This document shows positions 43,525 to 55,169 of a stretch of DNA of 64,000 nucleotides, one piece after another. The notes under the pieces were generated by a model that saw only the letters and a program-made list of their open reading frames with translations, had not been told where the DNA came from and searched no databases. Made by a program: the position numbers and the translations under genes. The stretch comes from Steinernema hermaphroditum (Eukaryota > Nematoda > Chromadorea > Rhabditida > Steinernematidae): assembly GCA_030435675.1 (NCBI GenBank), contig CM059621.1, positions 4,092,001 to 4,156,000 on the forward strand, read 5' to 3'. The number at the start of each line of letters is the position of its first letter. Positions within the stretch are counted from its first letter, which is position 1.

Positions 43525-43937
43525 TTAATTTGTGGGGCGTTTGCAGACGTACGGGAGCTGCGACTCGCATCCTATATTGTTCCAGCAGCCCATTCGGAAT
43601 TGGTTACCGCAAATGGGACAGTTGTCACTGAGCATCTAAAACAAAATGCTTGTCGGAAGGCAAATGCGACTCAATTGGTTACCTGGACACAACGTTCCCA
43701 GTAGCCACTCGGGTTCATAGGGCACCAGTTCGTGTAGGTCATCGGCATGCCGTCTTCCCATTGCCACTGGAGTTGGTCGTTGCTTGGTGTTCCAGGGGTG
43801 TCTGTGTAGGCTCCGATCCACGGAAGCCATCCCCATCTCTGATCAGCTCCTTGAAAAGCGATCAGCCGGACGAAGGAGTTCTCAGCAGCGCTCTGGATGT
43901 CGGGAAGATAGCCGCCTTCCGCCTTCCGCCAAGAACT
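43525..43937 (-). pseudogene. CTLD 2 third copy, 5' half lost by a foldback rearrangement
   Basis: The last exon (43525-43635) and the 3' part of exon 1 (from about 43937 down to 43683) are intact and in frame. They include KAEGGYLPDIQSA, WIGAYTDTP, NWCPMNP, a CAG|GTAACC donor and CWNN. Upstream of KAEGG the signal peptide and the first third of the domain are missing. Instead 43930-43965 carries the AAGAACTACGAGGACGCC coding segment in the opposite orientation, then a second partial GTACGAGGACGCC. In intact copies this point contains the hairpin GGACGCC-AA-GGCGTCC. A template switch at that hairpin explains the structure. No start with a signal peptide is available, so it is probably non-functional. 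Confidence 0.8.
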
Positions 43938-43999
43938 ACGAGGACGCCTTGGCGTACGAGGACGCCTCGGCTGAAATGCGGCTGCGCAAGAAGTCATTT

Positions 44000-44360
44000 A
44001 ACTGGTACGGTATTTAAAAACGAATATTAGCACATGCAGCGGCGTGTACATCTCATCAAGGCCTTGTTTATTGTCCCATTCCTATGTAATAAGCATTTTT
44101 TTAGCTAAGAATCGCATATGACTATATAGTAAGAATAAGAATTTTGTGATGTTGTACGTTTCAATATAAAGTCAACCTCACGGCAGTGATCATAAATTAA
44201 CCGTTTAAAACTAGATAGAATGCTGATCTTCTCGATTATCGCGTAGTGAACGCTGTAAACATTTAAGTGGGTCACGGTCCCATTTTATAACAATGAGGAA
44301 AAATTCACCGTAATCGGACCTTAATCTCTGCTCGAAATCTAAAAGTGTTGGCATGCGCAA
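44000..44360. other. Intergenic, no gene recognised
   Basis: AT-rich 5' flank of the methyltransferase gene; nothing else seen. Confidence 0.5.
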
Positions 44361-45452
44361 ATGAAAAAGTCATTTCACGTGAATGCCCAAATGTCAATCA
44401 ACGTCTTTGCACTGCCAAGAATAATACAAAAAGGCGGTAATGGAACGTGTCTTCTGTTCGTTGCTGCAGTACTGATAATTATTCGGTCGTGCTCCTTGCC
44501 AAAGACCAACCACGATGCAGTCTTGAATGTATTTCAGTTCCGCTTTATGAATGTATAGTAGCATTTCTAGATCTATACCAGATATAGACAATGCATTGAG
44601 CAACAATTTCGATACGTTTCTGATCAAGACATTTGGAGAATTGCGCGATCAGTTTTTTACACTTGTGAACAGAAGACGTCGTTTAAAACTGATGGTATCA
44701 AACATTTTCCTGCCAGAAATAAAATCACCTATGTGCTCATGCCCAACAACATTAAGGTACCTAGTACAAATTGTGGCTTTAAATTATATATCAATTAGGT
44801 ACGAAAGTGTAATGTTTTAACAATTGGAGTTGGTAGCGACGTCACTGCAGAGAAGTTTATTCGCAGAACACCTTTAGCAAAGTGTCACTTTTACGGAACT
44901 GATCCTGATTCTGCTAGAAATGAAGATCTGTATCAAGAAATTGGAAAATTTTTTCCATTTGCCATCGGCAATGCGACTCGAAAGGACATCGTCGAGTTAA
45001 AAGGTCAGCACCATGTGGTAATTTTAGTTCACTCGCCTTTACCGCATTACTGTTTTAATGGCACTAATTTTCAAGGACTGAACAACATTCGATTCGAGAT
45101 ATTTGTTGAACATGTCGAATTGATGGAGTTCTTACGTGATCACGTTGGTATGAAGCCAGGATGGTATATCGATCTACTTTTGATGGACATGCATTATGGC
45201 GAATATGAGGTGCTGCAATACTTCCTCCGAGATGGACCTATAGAGAAGGAGAAGTATACAATATGCCAGTGGAACCTTGACATACACGAACCAAGGAGCA
45301 TTTCCGAGCGTGAGCTGTTTGGAAATTTCGTGCGTCGAACTGCTTACGAAGGACGCTATATTCCTCTTTCCGACAAACACGCCAAGTACTATTTGATCAA
45401 CATTGAAGACTCGCAGTGCTTTAACCGATATGTAAATGGAATATTATTCTGA
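44361..45452 (+). CDS. FkbM-type methyltransferase family protein
   Basis: Four exons: 44361-44528, 44571-44756, 44799-45003 and 45076-45452 (phases 0, 0, 1), 311 residues. A membrane anchor is at about residues 30-45 (CLLFVAAVLIII). The SAM-binding start reads CNVLTIGVGSDVTAE, then CHFYGTDPD, FFPFAIGNATRKD, and a YIDLLLMDMHYGEYEVL block matching the family's acidic D.EG.E region (here M-H-Y-G-E). It closes with ICQWNLDIHEP and YYLINIEDSQC. This is the nematode branch of Methyltransf_21; substrates are unknown, O-methylation of glycans being one idea. The last intron is 72 nt with no in-frame stop; splicing it makes the spacing equal to the paralogue at 51966-52908. Confidence 0.82.
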
Positions 45453-45654
45453 TAATAAATTATTATGAGGATGTTAATGAATTTCGCTCGTGGCGTTGAT
45501 AAGGAGAAAAGTAAGTATCGCAAAAATATATTTGCGGTGTGACCCATTTTAAACAACCGAACAGTGTACATTGTCGGCTTTGTAGAAGTCATTTGGGCCA
45601 AAATCTGTTTAATCACATAATACTTTTAAGCACTTAATAAACACGGCTATGCGC
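45453..45654. other. 3' flank of the methyltransferase gene
   Basis: Contains GACCCATTTTAAACAACCGA, an R4-end-like block, near 45541. No gene. Confidence 0.4.
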
Positions 45655-46030
45655 AAATTCGCACCCTCTAAACACCATACACCTGACCAAGCCGCTCGAT
45701 CACCAGCGCCGGAAACCCGAGGATTCGCTGCAACACCGAAGTCTGCGCGCCAGTACGCCGGAGATGGGGTTTCGCTTTATTTGGTGCGGTCTATCACCAC
45801 ACCTCCACTGGATTCTGTTGTTCGGGTACGCCGGCAAGCCGGTGATGCGCTACAACTGCGACGTCGGAGCCACCAGTTACAATGGGATCTCTCCCGATGT
45901 GCTACGCGTTAACGGGAATCAGCCTGTTCGACGCTTCAAAACAGGCGCATACCGATGGGATCATTCCGTTCTACTCGAACGTCCAGCTGTGCGACGAAGA
46001 GAGAAGACAGCGATTGTTGTATGATATGTG
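45655..46030 (+). repeat. R1-related repeat
   Basis: Blocks CGCATACCGATGGGATCATT and CGAAGAGAGAAGACAGCGAT correspond to the complement of R1's CCCATCGGTATGCGC and CTTCTTCT..CGCTG regions. Confidence 0.45.
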
Positions 46031-46756
46031 ATCTCTTTTGTGCCATAATAGATGCTTTGCACGGTGCAATGCCGTTCATCCAAGAGACAAAACTGGTAAA
46101 ATACATTTTGCTTTTCTTGATCTTTTCGTGATCCTTTCAAACGCTAACTGCCACTTATTTTCCGTTCTGAAAATAAGACGAACTTTCCCGTCTCAGGGAT
46201 CGAAATTTCGCCGCATTTTTCCTTCCGACACCTGACCTACTTCGGTTTTGAGATCCGCGAGACAGATAGTAGTTAAGCATGAGTCTGTTGTCACGATTTT
46301 AATCAGCATAATGAACGTTAAGACGGCTGTTACAGCTGCTCTTAACAAGCATCTCTAATAAATAACTCTATAAACATTGGGGTTTACAAAAAGTTCTTTT
46401 TTATGTGCTTGACATGCCGGTTTTTCTTTTGGTTGTGTTAAAAATATTGGCTCACTTACTAAACAGTACCATAGAGAAGAAATCAATAGCATAATTTCAT
46501 AACAGTACCAAATAGAAATTTTAAACCAATTTCTCTATCAAACGTTGAATATGGTGGCAAGGCAAGACCAACTACTTGAACGCACTGGAACGACCTCGTC
46601 TTCAAGGCCAAACGCAGCCGAGCGGCGATAAAATCCAATTCAGATGGCAAAGGTTTGTTGGTGTCCGAATTGTGTTATGTTTTTTGGTTGATTAAGTGGT
46701 ACCAAATGAACATTTCTAATAAATAAATGGGTTCTTTCAGAGCGACTATTGTTTTC
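46031..46756. other. Intergenic, no gene recognised
   Basis: AT-rich upstream region of the GT14 gene. A TTCTTTCAG acceptor-like sequence just before 46741 may mark a spliced-leader or 5' exon junction. Confidence 0.45.
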
Positions 46757-49700
46757 ATGTCGAAAGTATGCTTTATGGCAACAACTGCAGTTGGTATTGT
46801 CACTATTGCCTTTCTTATGAGCACTGTTACTTTTTACAACAGGTTCCTAGTCTACAACATGCCTTAAACATTGTGTTCTTGTAGTGATGAAGAGGAAGCA
46901 TTGGAACAGAGAGGTGAGCAACTGCCGCTTTACAACAGCGCGTGGGACATCACTAACACTTCGCTTAACGAAATATTTGAAAAATTGGGCAATTACAAGG
47001 AGATGGTGAACTGCGACAACCTTGTAAATAGTAATATAGAGGCTATGCGTCTTGCTAAAAGGTGGAACTTCAATTCGTCTGAAGTGTGGCCGACGATTTA
47101 TGAAGCACCCGACAGGTTAGTCACAATCATTTAATGAAATTTTATGATTTCACAATATGATGCATAATCTCACTGTTGAAGTGTACCCTTGAAGTTATAC
47201 TCAATCGACACACAGTCGCGGCCGTATAAACAGATAGGCGTAGAATTTACTGTGCAATGTACATATGTTGGAAGTTTTCAACTTGGGCCGAAAAATGGCG
47301 TCAAAGAACATAATACGTTCTGGCGACTCAAATCTGGCCCGGTCATATATTTTTGTTAAGTTGAAAACGGGTCACTCTTGAAACGATTGTTTGTCTACGT
47401 AAAGCTCATATATTTCACTCGCGGTATTTACCATTGGCACGTGATAACATCAGTCGATTTTTTGGGCAACATCCGGATCCTTCGTTCATTGAACACAAGA
47501 GGTTTGGAGTCAAAAAATGTTTTTGGTCCAATTTTCCGCCTCTTTCTCTTATTTTGAGTATCTTTCTCTGATATCGGTAACTATGGACAAGTTTAGATAG
47601 AGGTTAGATAGAGCGAAGAAAGTGCTGTAAGAATATTCAAACAGGAATTTCTTAGCTTAAAGTGGAAAGCCATTGTGAAGGTCAACTCGGGAACGGACGG
47701 CCTCGGGTAGTCGGACTTTTTCTGAATCCAGGGGTCATTTTTTCAACATTTGGCTTTTCTTCTGTAAAGTAGAAATGAGCTCGTGGAGTCATTATATGAG
47801 CATAGTAGCTGTGAGTGTTAGCTACCTGCTACATGTCTCCATAGCCTGTTATCTAACTTAACCAATTAGAAATTCTGGAGCTAAGAGAATATGGTGATTT
47901 GAAAAGGCCAATTTTTTGAGATTTGCTCACGATTTGATGTATGACGAACACAGTGATAGGTGCATCCGGTAGGTAAGACCTAATGATATACGTGTTTGAA
48001 TGCAGTCGTCGTCCATCACACATTTAATACCATAGGCACCCCGTACATCACTTCGCATTCCGCCATACAGATGTGCCAAAAAATGACCATAAAAATAGAA
48101 TGCGAGTTTACATGCAATGTACAAGCATGCAATGTACAAGCCGCCACTCATAGTGTAGAGTTATAACTGTACTCTAATCACGCTGTACGCTAATCGATTT
48201 CACCCACACACTAAAACTTTTCAAAATAAAATATATTTTCTGACCCATTTTCAACTTAACAACCCAATAAATACACCTACGAAAAAAGGGAATACGTTTA
48301 TAGATCAAATATTAACTCAGACAAAGGCTCATCAGTTATATTTCGGGCAAGCTCCGCCTTTTCAGATGTGCAAAAATTCGTGGTATGTTTGCGTTCATCA
48401 ACGATCCATTATCACCAGAAGAAGAATCTTACGCGTTGGCCTACGGTATGCTGGTGTATCAAAATTCCCTGCAGGTAACTGTTTAAATGTTCCCGTCAAA
48501 TAATGACACATAAGCGGAGCTGTGCGAGTTTACCCTTGATAAGGTCCAAATAACCGGGCGGGTGGACTGTTGGCTGTCATACAAATGGCTAAAGTTGGCT
48601 ACAAAGCCGAAAACGCACGACAGGCCCGACGGAGGCCGTAATTTTGGGTGTGAAAGGAATTGTGCTCACAAGAGGTCAATGCTGAGTCAAAAACTATGAA
48701 AATCGCAAGACCTCACATCCACTGAGACATAGGGGAACTGAATCAGCTGCTTCTCTGACTGGGTGGCTTATTGGGAGCGCATTTCAAATGTATCTGAGGT
48801 AAGCTATCAAGACCACAGGGCTCGCTTGAAATGAATGGGCGTGATCCTATGTCATGTACAACATTGAATCGATCTTCGCTTTCTTTATGAATGAAAGTCG
48901 TCTCGCATCGAAAATTGCGCAGTTCACGGATTAGCAGGATGTCACCACAGTTTCGTGAGAATTCTTTTCTGAGAACGGACCATAACCATATTTACAGAGG
49001 GAGTTGATTTTCAATTTGTTTAGATATTGTACATGCTCAGTGCACTATATCAACCGCAAAATCAATTTTGTATTGCTATCGATTGCAAAGCGTCGGAGGA
49101 ATTTATGCAGGAAATGGAAACCATTGCTGGTTGCTTTGGGAACATCCATATATTAGTACGGACAAAGGGAGGGTACGATTTTCATTGATCATTTAGTACG
49201 TCCCACGGGTGCAATGGTGTGGCTTTACTGTCGTCAAAGCTGTATTCACTTGCCTCGAATTTCTGAATGCCCAAATGTCGGACTGGAAATATTATCAGGT
49301 TAGTTGTCGATAACGATTGCCCTCTTCATATTACCTGCGTACCTTCCCGCCACATGCAAGGCAGAACGATAAGCAGAGGAAATGTTATTGCTTACGGTTG
49401 GAATCGGCTGTAAGCGGGATATCTTACATTCGGTTGTATTCGAAATTAACCAACTTGATGGAGGATCAGAAGTTCGGATCCTTCGAGAATGTCAGATGTA
49501 TTACACCATGTATTACTTCAGTATCTCTCCGGTGGGGATTTGCCACTTAAAACAAACTTGGAAATGGTACGTATCTTCAAGGCGCTGAATGGTTCATTCA
49601 ATTCTGTGATCGCCGATTATCCTGCATATCGGGCTATGAGCGTAAGTTGAGCGACCGTGCACCACACAACTTTGTTTCTAGCCACATAAGCCACCTCCTT

Positions 49701-50330
49701 TCACTCTATGGAAATCAAGTTTGTCTGCAACCTTTTCACGCCAATCCGCTGACTACATTGTCAAATCTCCACAAACAGCAGAACTATTATCGTTTCTGTC
49801 CAAAACTGAATGCTCCGATGAGTCCATATGGACGACATTAGCAGGAAATATGCATCGTACGGGCGCCTAAAAATTAGCGAAATAAATAAAATTTCATTTC
49901 AGAGTTACCGGGAAGCTTCAACGCCTGGTCGATGCGTTCGAAGATTTTGGAGGTTCTGGGAACGCTTGCTTATGCGCGCGGAAGGACAGAATTTGGGTTA
50001 TATCAGCCGCAAAAGTACTACATATCCAGATTTCAAGTGTGGTCAAACGTGTTCATGCCGTGTTATGGGAAGAACGTTCGCGGATCCTGTAGCTACGGGG
50101 TGCGCGATATTCCGGGGCTGTTAGCACGGCCAGAACTGGTTGCCCACAAATTCGACTTAGATTTTCAACCAGCTGCCTTCTTCTGTCTGTACGAAGCTGT
50201 TAGACGAAGAGCTGTTGACCCCAATTTAGATTTTAATGCAAAAAACTTTGCGAACTTACTCAGTCCGCGTCTTCAAGTTGGTAAAAAAGTTTTCGAAGTC
50301 AGATCTCCTACTGGTCTGAGTTTTTTCTAG
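46757..50330 (+). CDS. GT14 branching N-acetylglucosaminyltransferase-like protein 1
   Basis: Eight exons: 46757-46842, 46885-47115, 48366-48474, 49024-49155, 49197-49298, 49522-49641, 49682-49856 and 49903-50330, 460 residues; all phases close. A type II anchor is in exon 1 (TAVGIVTIAFLMSTVTFY). Core-2/I-branching motifs follow: ALYQPQNQFCIAIDCKA, a WCGFTVVKAVF segment, DWKYYQ|YLSGGDLPLKTNLEMV, IFKALNGSFNS, WKSSLSATFSRQSADYIV, YYISRFQVW, SCSYGVRDIPGLL and RPELVAHKFDLDFQPAAFF. Exons 3-5 have exactly the same lengths (109, 132, 102) as in the paralogue at 59817-61737. The 1.25-kb second intron holds an R4 repeat. Expected role: Golgi beta-1,6 branching of O-glycans; specificity unknown. Confidence 0.88.
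47265..48270 (+). repeat. R4 dispersed repeat inside a GT14 intron
   Basis: Carries the R4 blocks listed for 30640-31100, then in reverse the block shared with 11460-11600. It ends at 48245-48270 with GACCCATTTTCAACTTAACA followed by ACCCAATA, the inverted form of the TATTGGGTTG start motif. This pair of ends next to TA suggests a non-autonomous mariner-like element or several nested ones. Confidence 0.5.
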
Positions 50331-50984
50331 ATCAATGTTGACTTTCTCAAAATCAAAATCAATTTTCTCAAAATTAAAATTTGATTTTACTCACTACAGT
50401 AACTATTACTAGCTCTAGAGAAAACATGAGGACATAATGACGTTTTTATGCGCCTTCTTATGCGACCTGAAAAATTTTATTTTTCACACACATCCAAAAT
50501 TTTGCAATCCAACTCCGTGCAATTTTTGCAGAAGCTTACCACCCTGTTCTCAGAAGAGAAGACTCTTTATTCGCTGGAATAAACAACAAAATCAGACGAA
50601 TTTACCGCTCGCTTTGTCAAACTATCTGCCGTGCTTTGTCTCAAACCCCATGTGACATATCATTCTGTTTTATAACTGGAATGCGTTTTACAGCCTTTTA
50701 TGTTTAAGCACCTTATTATAATTACTGTCTTTCTGTCAATTGTTTAATCATGTTCCGATGCTTGTGCTGCTTTGTTCACACTACTGCGACACTGGAATAC
50801 ATCAATCTCGTTTCTGCTCCGCCCCAGGAACCATTTGTATGTTTGTTTGGTCGTATTAGGGCGATGTAGTGAAAATTTCGCATTTTTGTTATGAAGTTTT
50901 ATGACATATAAACGCGACTGCGCGCTAATTGGCGCCCTCGACCAAAAAACTGTAAACACACGAAAAGCCGCTAGGGCTTTCGGA
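50331..50984. other. Intergenic, no gene recognised
   Basis: 3' flank of the GT14 gene, with CAAAATCAAAATCAATTTTC/CAAAATTAAAATTTGATTTT near-repeats at 50347-50390. No gene. Confidence 0.5.
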
Positions 50985-50989
50985 TGGAG

Positions 50990-51355
50990 ACATCATAGCC
51001 CTGTAGGTGAGCAGAATGTCTCGTCTTGCCAAAAAGCCCGTCACGACCGCCCGAGAAGTCGAAGAAGTGCTGTAGCTCCGAAGTCCGCGCCGCCAGCTGA
51101 ACCGAAGATGACTCTCCGCTCCGTTGGCTCTACTCCACCGCTATTCCACTTCCGGAATCAGCTCTTCACGACTTCGATGCCCGCGCAAACTAATGGGAAC
51201 GCTGCATTCTATTCGGATTCGTCTGCTCCACCGAAATCAGAAGAAAATCAGCGACCACGGTGTGACTATGTTCTTCTTTGTGCATATATGAGACGTGCTG
51301 CACGGCGTAAGCCGTTGATTCGGGAAGATAAATCGTGTAAAATCGTGTAAATCGT
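50990..51355 (+). repeat. R1 dispersed repeat
   Basis: Plus-oriented copy: CTTGCCAAAAAGCCCGTCAC, CCCGCGCAAACTAATGGGAA, GAAGAAAATCAGCGACCACG, TGCATATATGAGACGTGCTG, CGGCGTAAGCCGTTGATTCG, ending in an AATCGTGTAA-type tail repeat. Confidence 0.6.
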
Positions 51356-51965
51356 GTTTAACAGCATTAACAAGAGCTGTTCCTTTCTTGTTCCGACATG
51401 GAATTAAAATCATTGTCTTCCGCAAGTCCCATTAACACTTTTAATTCTCACGCGTTTTTTTGTATTTTAAGACAAACTTGACAACACAGATGCAAACCTA
51501 CCCTTGATTTTTCGACAGGCTGCGCATGAAGTCTGCGCGGTTTCTTCTTATATTCGTGTTTCTCGTGTTCCATTCGTCGTCGGAATGAGTTCAGTTCGCG
51601 GTCACTCTTGGCCGTCGTTCTTAATGCAATGATGCTCTGAACAAGCTCAAGGCCTGGAACACCAGGGAGTCGTATTTTCCGCGTTTTGCCACAGAAACGC
51701 TGCTTGTTTGGACGTCACATGTAAGAAAAGTGAGCTGCTACAATGGAGTTACAATTCACCGAGAAGTAATTGTTGCGATCTTACTCCATGCCAGTTACAT
51801 ACCAACGCTCATTTTTCGTGTATCTACCTTACGAAGTGGAGTACAAAAACAATGCAAGACATCATTATTTACAAGCTGCTTTCATCGCGATCACTTTTAT
51901 TAACTAAATGAAAGCACACGATACAAAAATGAGAATATTTGCATGCAACGTTCTTTGGTTCGTGG
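51356..51965. other. Intergenic, no gene recognised
   Basis: Short featureless frames; 3' flank of the minus-strand methyltransferase. Confidence 0.5.
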
Positions 51966-52908
51966 TTACTGTAGGCCGGCAAGTCCCGCCAAATATTTTG
52001 CGATGCACTTGGGATGTTTGTAATTCACAAATACAATCCGCAAATGGTGCCAAATTTCCACCTTGAAAACTTTAAAGAACGCGTAGTGTTGTTCCTGAAG
52101 AAGTGTTCTGAGGAAAGCGACAAACTCTTCCATTTGCACATCGCTCGGATCATGAACTTCAACATTAATTTGGCAAACAGCTATTTGTGCTGCGCTCAAG
52201 GAGCTTCCGGAAAGGAAGTAATCGAATAGCCGATATTCGGCGTACTCCGCGTCGAAGAATATCTGATCTATGAGTTGCTGCTTCACATGCTTCTTGATGA
52301 AGTTGACAAATCCCATAGTTTTAACTTTTTCACGACGGTATTGCGTGTCAAAACCTAAAAATCTCACAGGGGGTAACAGGGTTATACACTCACCATTAAT
52401 AATTATCGACTCAACCTCTGTGCTCTCATTACCAATAGCGTAGGGAAAGAATTCGCCAATAGTTTCGTAGAGCTTCTGATTGCCCTCCACTGTAGGATCA
52501 GATCCAATGAATTTGCAATGATGTTGCACCTTCAGCAAAGCTTGCTCCGCATTTATGTCGAGACCAACGCCAATCGACAGCACTATGCACTACATTTTCA
52601 GATAAGCAAATGTTAAGACAATCTACAACCTCATCTGATAAATTTTCTGACGGAAGGTGATACTTAATTTCGTCCCTATTTTGTAATGCCACAAATGCGG
52701 ACATGTTGAAGTTTGATAACTCCTCGCAAACAGCAACAATGTGGTCGAGCTTCTGCCACACCTGAAAGACATTTTGTCATCAAGCAGGGCTCGCTGCACT
52801 CACGTCAATGGTTGATAGGTTAGTCATTCGTCTTTGTATGCAATCGCCATAGTTATAAAATAACCTACTCCTTTTCGTATGGAGTATTTCTGGATCAGTA
52901 GCAGACAT
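51966..52908 (-). CDS. FkbM-type methyltransferase family protein 2
   Basis: Four exons: 52804-52908, 52630-52761, 52394-52589 and 51966-52354, with 39-42-nt introns, 273 residues. Motifs parallel the paralogue at 44361-45452: CIVLSIGVGLDINAEQ, CKFIGSDPT, FFPYAIGNEST, QIFFDAEYAEYRLFDY (the acidic metal/SAM block), CQINVEVHDPS and a final RIVFVNYKHPKCIAKYL. The N-terminus chosen (MSATDPEILH) has no membrane anchor. An upstream TTTAG at about 52914-52918 could be an acceptor, so a 5' exon with the anchor may be missing. Expected SAM-dependent methyltransferase; substrate unknown. Confidence 0.82.
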
Positions 52909-52918
52909 AGCTATCTAA

Positions 52919-53490
52919 ATTTCCTTATAATGTGTGCTTGTAAACGCTCTCACCATTGAACGATCAATTATGGAGAGTAGAAAGCATAAAATACAGAACA
53001 TTGCCAAACCGAAGAAGAGTTTTGACTGCCGCATTGGAATTGGTTTACTGTGAAAATGTTCGCCGTGATGAAATTGTGAAACGAGATGACATCAGCGCTA
53101 TCTTATGTTTGATCACTACAGCGCCTACATCGGCGCCTGTTCTGATTTAGGCAATTGAGAGATCGCTTATCTCCTGTGCTGGAACGTTCCTTTTCGTATG
53201 TTGCATATATTGAACAGTGGAAGATATACAGAAAAAGTTTCTGGCTCTATTAGGGAATAGTAACCAGAACCGCGCTAAATTGACAAAACTACATTTATGT
53301 TGACAAAATGGTATTTACATTAACAAAATCGCACTAAATTGACAGAACTCAATTTACTGAGAAAAACAGATTTCGCTGAAAAAACTAAAGTTCACTGACA
53401 AAACGTTCTTTAACCGTTAACTATTGGTACCTATCATTTGGCCACACGTTCCGTGCTAGTCAATGAGTAGTGTATTCTTTAGCTTGAAGC
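52919..53490. other. Intergenic, AT-rich
   Basis: Around 53275-53405 runs a degenerate repeat of short phrases (TTGACAAAACT..ATTTA, TTAACAAAATCGCACTAAAT, CTGAGAAAAACAGATTTCG). No gene. Confidence 0.5.
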
Positions 53491-53975
53491 TGTTGATGTT
53501 GGGCTGCTGCATTGAAAATGCTACAAAATTACAATTGCAGTTTATTAACATCAGTAGCCTAGATCTCACTCAAGATATCCATGATTCGTACGAGCAGCTG
53601 CAGTCAACTTCACGGGCAAAGGCCGGATGTCTCGTTTAAAGAAAACCCGAGGTTTGGACTCAAAAAATGTTTGGATCCGATTTTCGACCTCTTTACTTTG
53701 TTCTTTACGAATGGTCTCCTCTGAGTACAGATGACAGAAAGATAGGCCACAGAGAGTGTCTCTCGTGGGGAGCCATTCAACTTTGGGGTCAACATGAAAA
53801 TGTCAGGTTTCAGGCGCCATTCCTAAAGTACGACTTTTTCCACATTTGGCCGGTTAGAACCAGTGGTATACGTGGTTGAAAGCAGTCACCGTCGATCACA
53901 CAACGTCAAGCCCGTATGTCACTTGGCACTTCACGATCTTGAGGTGCCAAAAAAATACCCCGTCAAGACATAATA
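53490..53975 (+). repeat. R4 dispersed repeat
   Basis: Starts with GTTGGGCTGCTGCATTGAAAATG and carries GGCCGGATGTC, GACTCAAAAAATGTTTGGAT, TTTTCGACCTCTTTAC and AGATAGGCC. A tail with CACGATCTTGAGGTGCC is shared with 11480-11500 in reverse. Confidence 0.55.
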
Positions 53976-54132
53976 CAGGATGGTCAGAAAGTTCTGCAAC
54001 GCAGCGAAATGTTTGATTTTAGCAATTTTATGCATATCTCTCGGAATTTTAAACGACGTATTCATATTTGTCACTCCTTTTTACCCATTATTCACTGTTT
54101 TTGAGACTGTTGTTCACTTTTATTTAAAAAAA

Positions 54133-55150
54133 ATGGGTTCCGAAACACTGCGTTTTGTCATCGGCACTCGGCACCGTGCTAGACAGTCAAACGCTAACAT
54201 TTACAAGGACCTAAAAGTGACTCGATATGCCGTCAAACGAGTGCGTCATCGATTCCAGGAGACTCATGGGATCAAGTACCATCCGCAAAACGAAAGACCG
54301 AAGACCATGAGAAATCCGGCGGTCCGAAAACTGGTCCAACAAAAAATCTAGCGGAATCCTGAGCGTTCGCTGAGGAACTTGGTCAATGTCCACCGAATCA
54401 ACCAGGAATCGATACGAACGCTTATAAGTGATAATTTCCGGCTGGAATGCTACAGAATTAGCCGTGAACACCTTCTAACCCACCACAAAACGGCTGAAAG
54501 ACTGGAAAAATTCACAAAAACTGAAGGCCCCGGCACGCGACTCCAGATTCTCCAATGTGGCTTTGTCAGAATCAAAGATTTTTACGATTTTAGTCACCAG
54601 ATTCATTGATAACCGCTACCTAAGGGCTCGCCACGTACGAAACGCGTGGAAATAAGCCATTTCCCTGATTCTGTGGTAGTTTGCGGCAAAATCTGTGCAA
54701 CAGGCAAAAATTCCTTTGTTTTCCTCGAAAAATTGTGACAATGGGCTCTATCAAGGTCTGAAGTCTATCAGGAAGAGGTCCTGGCGAAGCATGTGACCCC
54801 CTGGACCGAAACACACTTCCCAGACCAGGTGTGCCAGCAGGAGTGGACGGCCTCTTACGGATCGAAATGAACAATGGCCTTCTGCGAGGACCACATGCGG
54901 ACCGATTAACACCAATGACATTTGGCCCTCCAATTCGCCTGATCTGAATCGTATGAACTGCGCAATTGGGTACATTCTGGAGAAGAAGGCCTAGCGAAGA
55001 GGCCACGTCACTATGTATAGACTCGCTGAAGAGAACACTGGAGCCAGTCTAGGAAGAAATTAGTCTGAAAACCCCTGCGTGCATTAGCCTAATTTTCAAG
55101 AAGCGTTTTCAGGCCTGCATCGATGCTGGGGGTGGTCACTTCGGGAGATC
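54133..55150 (+). pseudogene. Mariner-family transposase pseudogene
   Basis: The N-terminal part is well preserved: a helix-turn-helix (TRYAVKRVRHRFQETHG), then RPKTMRNPAVRKLVQQKI, a stop, and NPERSLRNLVNVHRINQE with CYRISREHLLTHH. Further on, in shifted frames, there are remnants of the catalytic core (ICATGK-like, WTAS.. and IWPSNSPDLNRMN, where family members read SPDLNPMD) and of the end. The order is right for a mariner/Tc1-type DD34D transposase, but stops and frameshifts break it throughout. Not active. Confidence 0.8.
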
Positions 55151-55169
55151 TTCGCGCTGTATGTATGTA

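Noticed and set aside
44551..44820. 89-codon open frame across the second exon of the FkbM-like gene
   Set aside because: Joining in the neighbouring frame (44571-44756) gives correct phases with the flanking exons and alignment with the paralogue; this frame does not.
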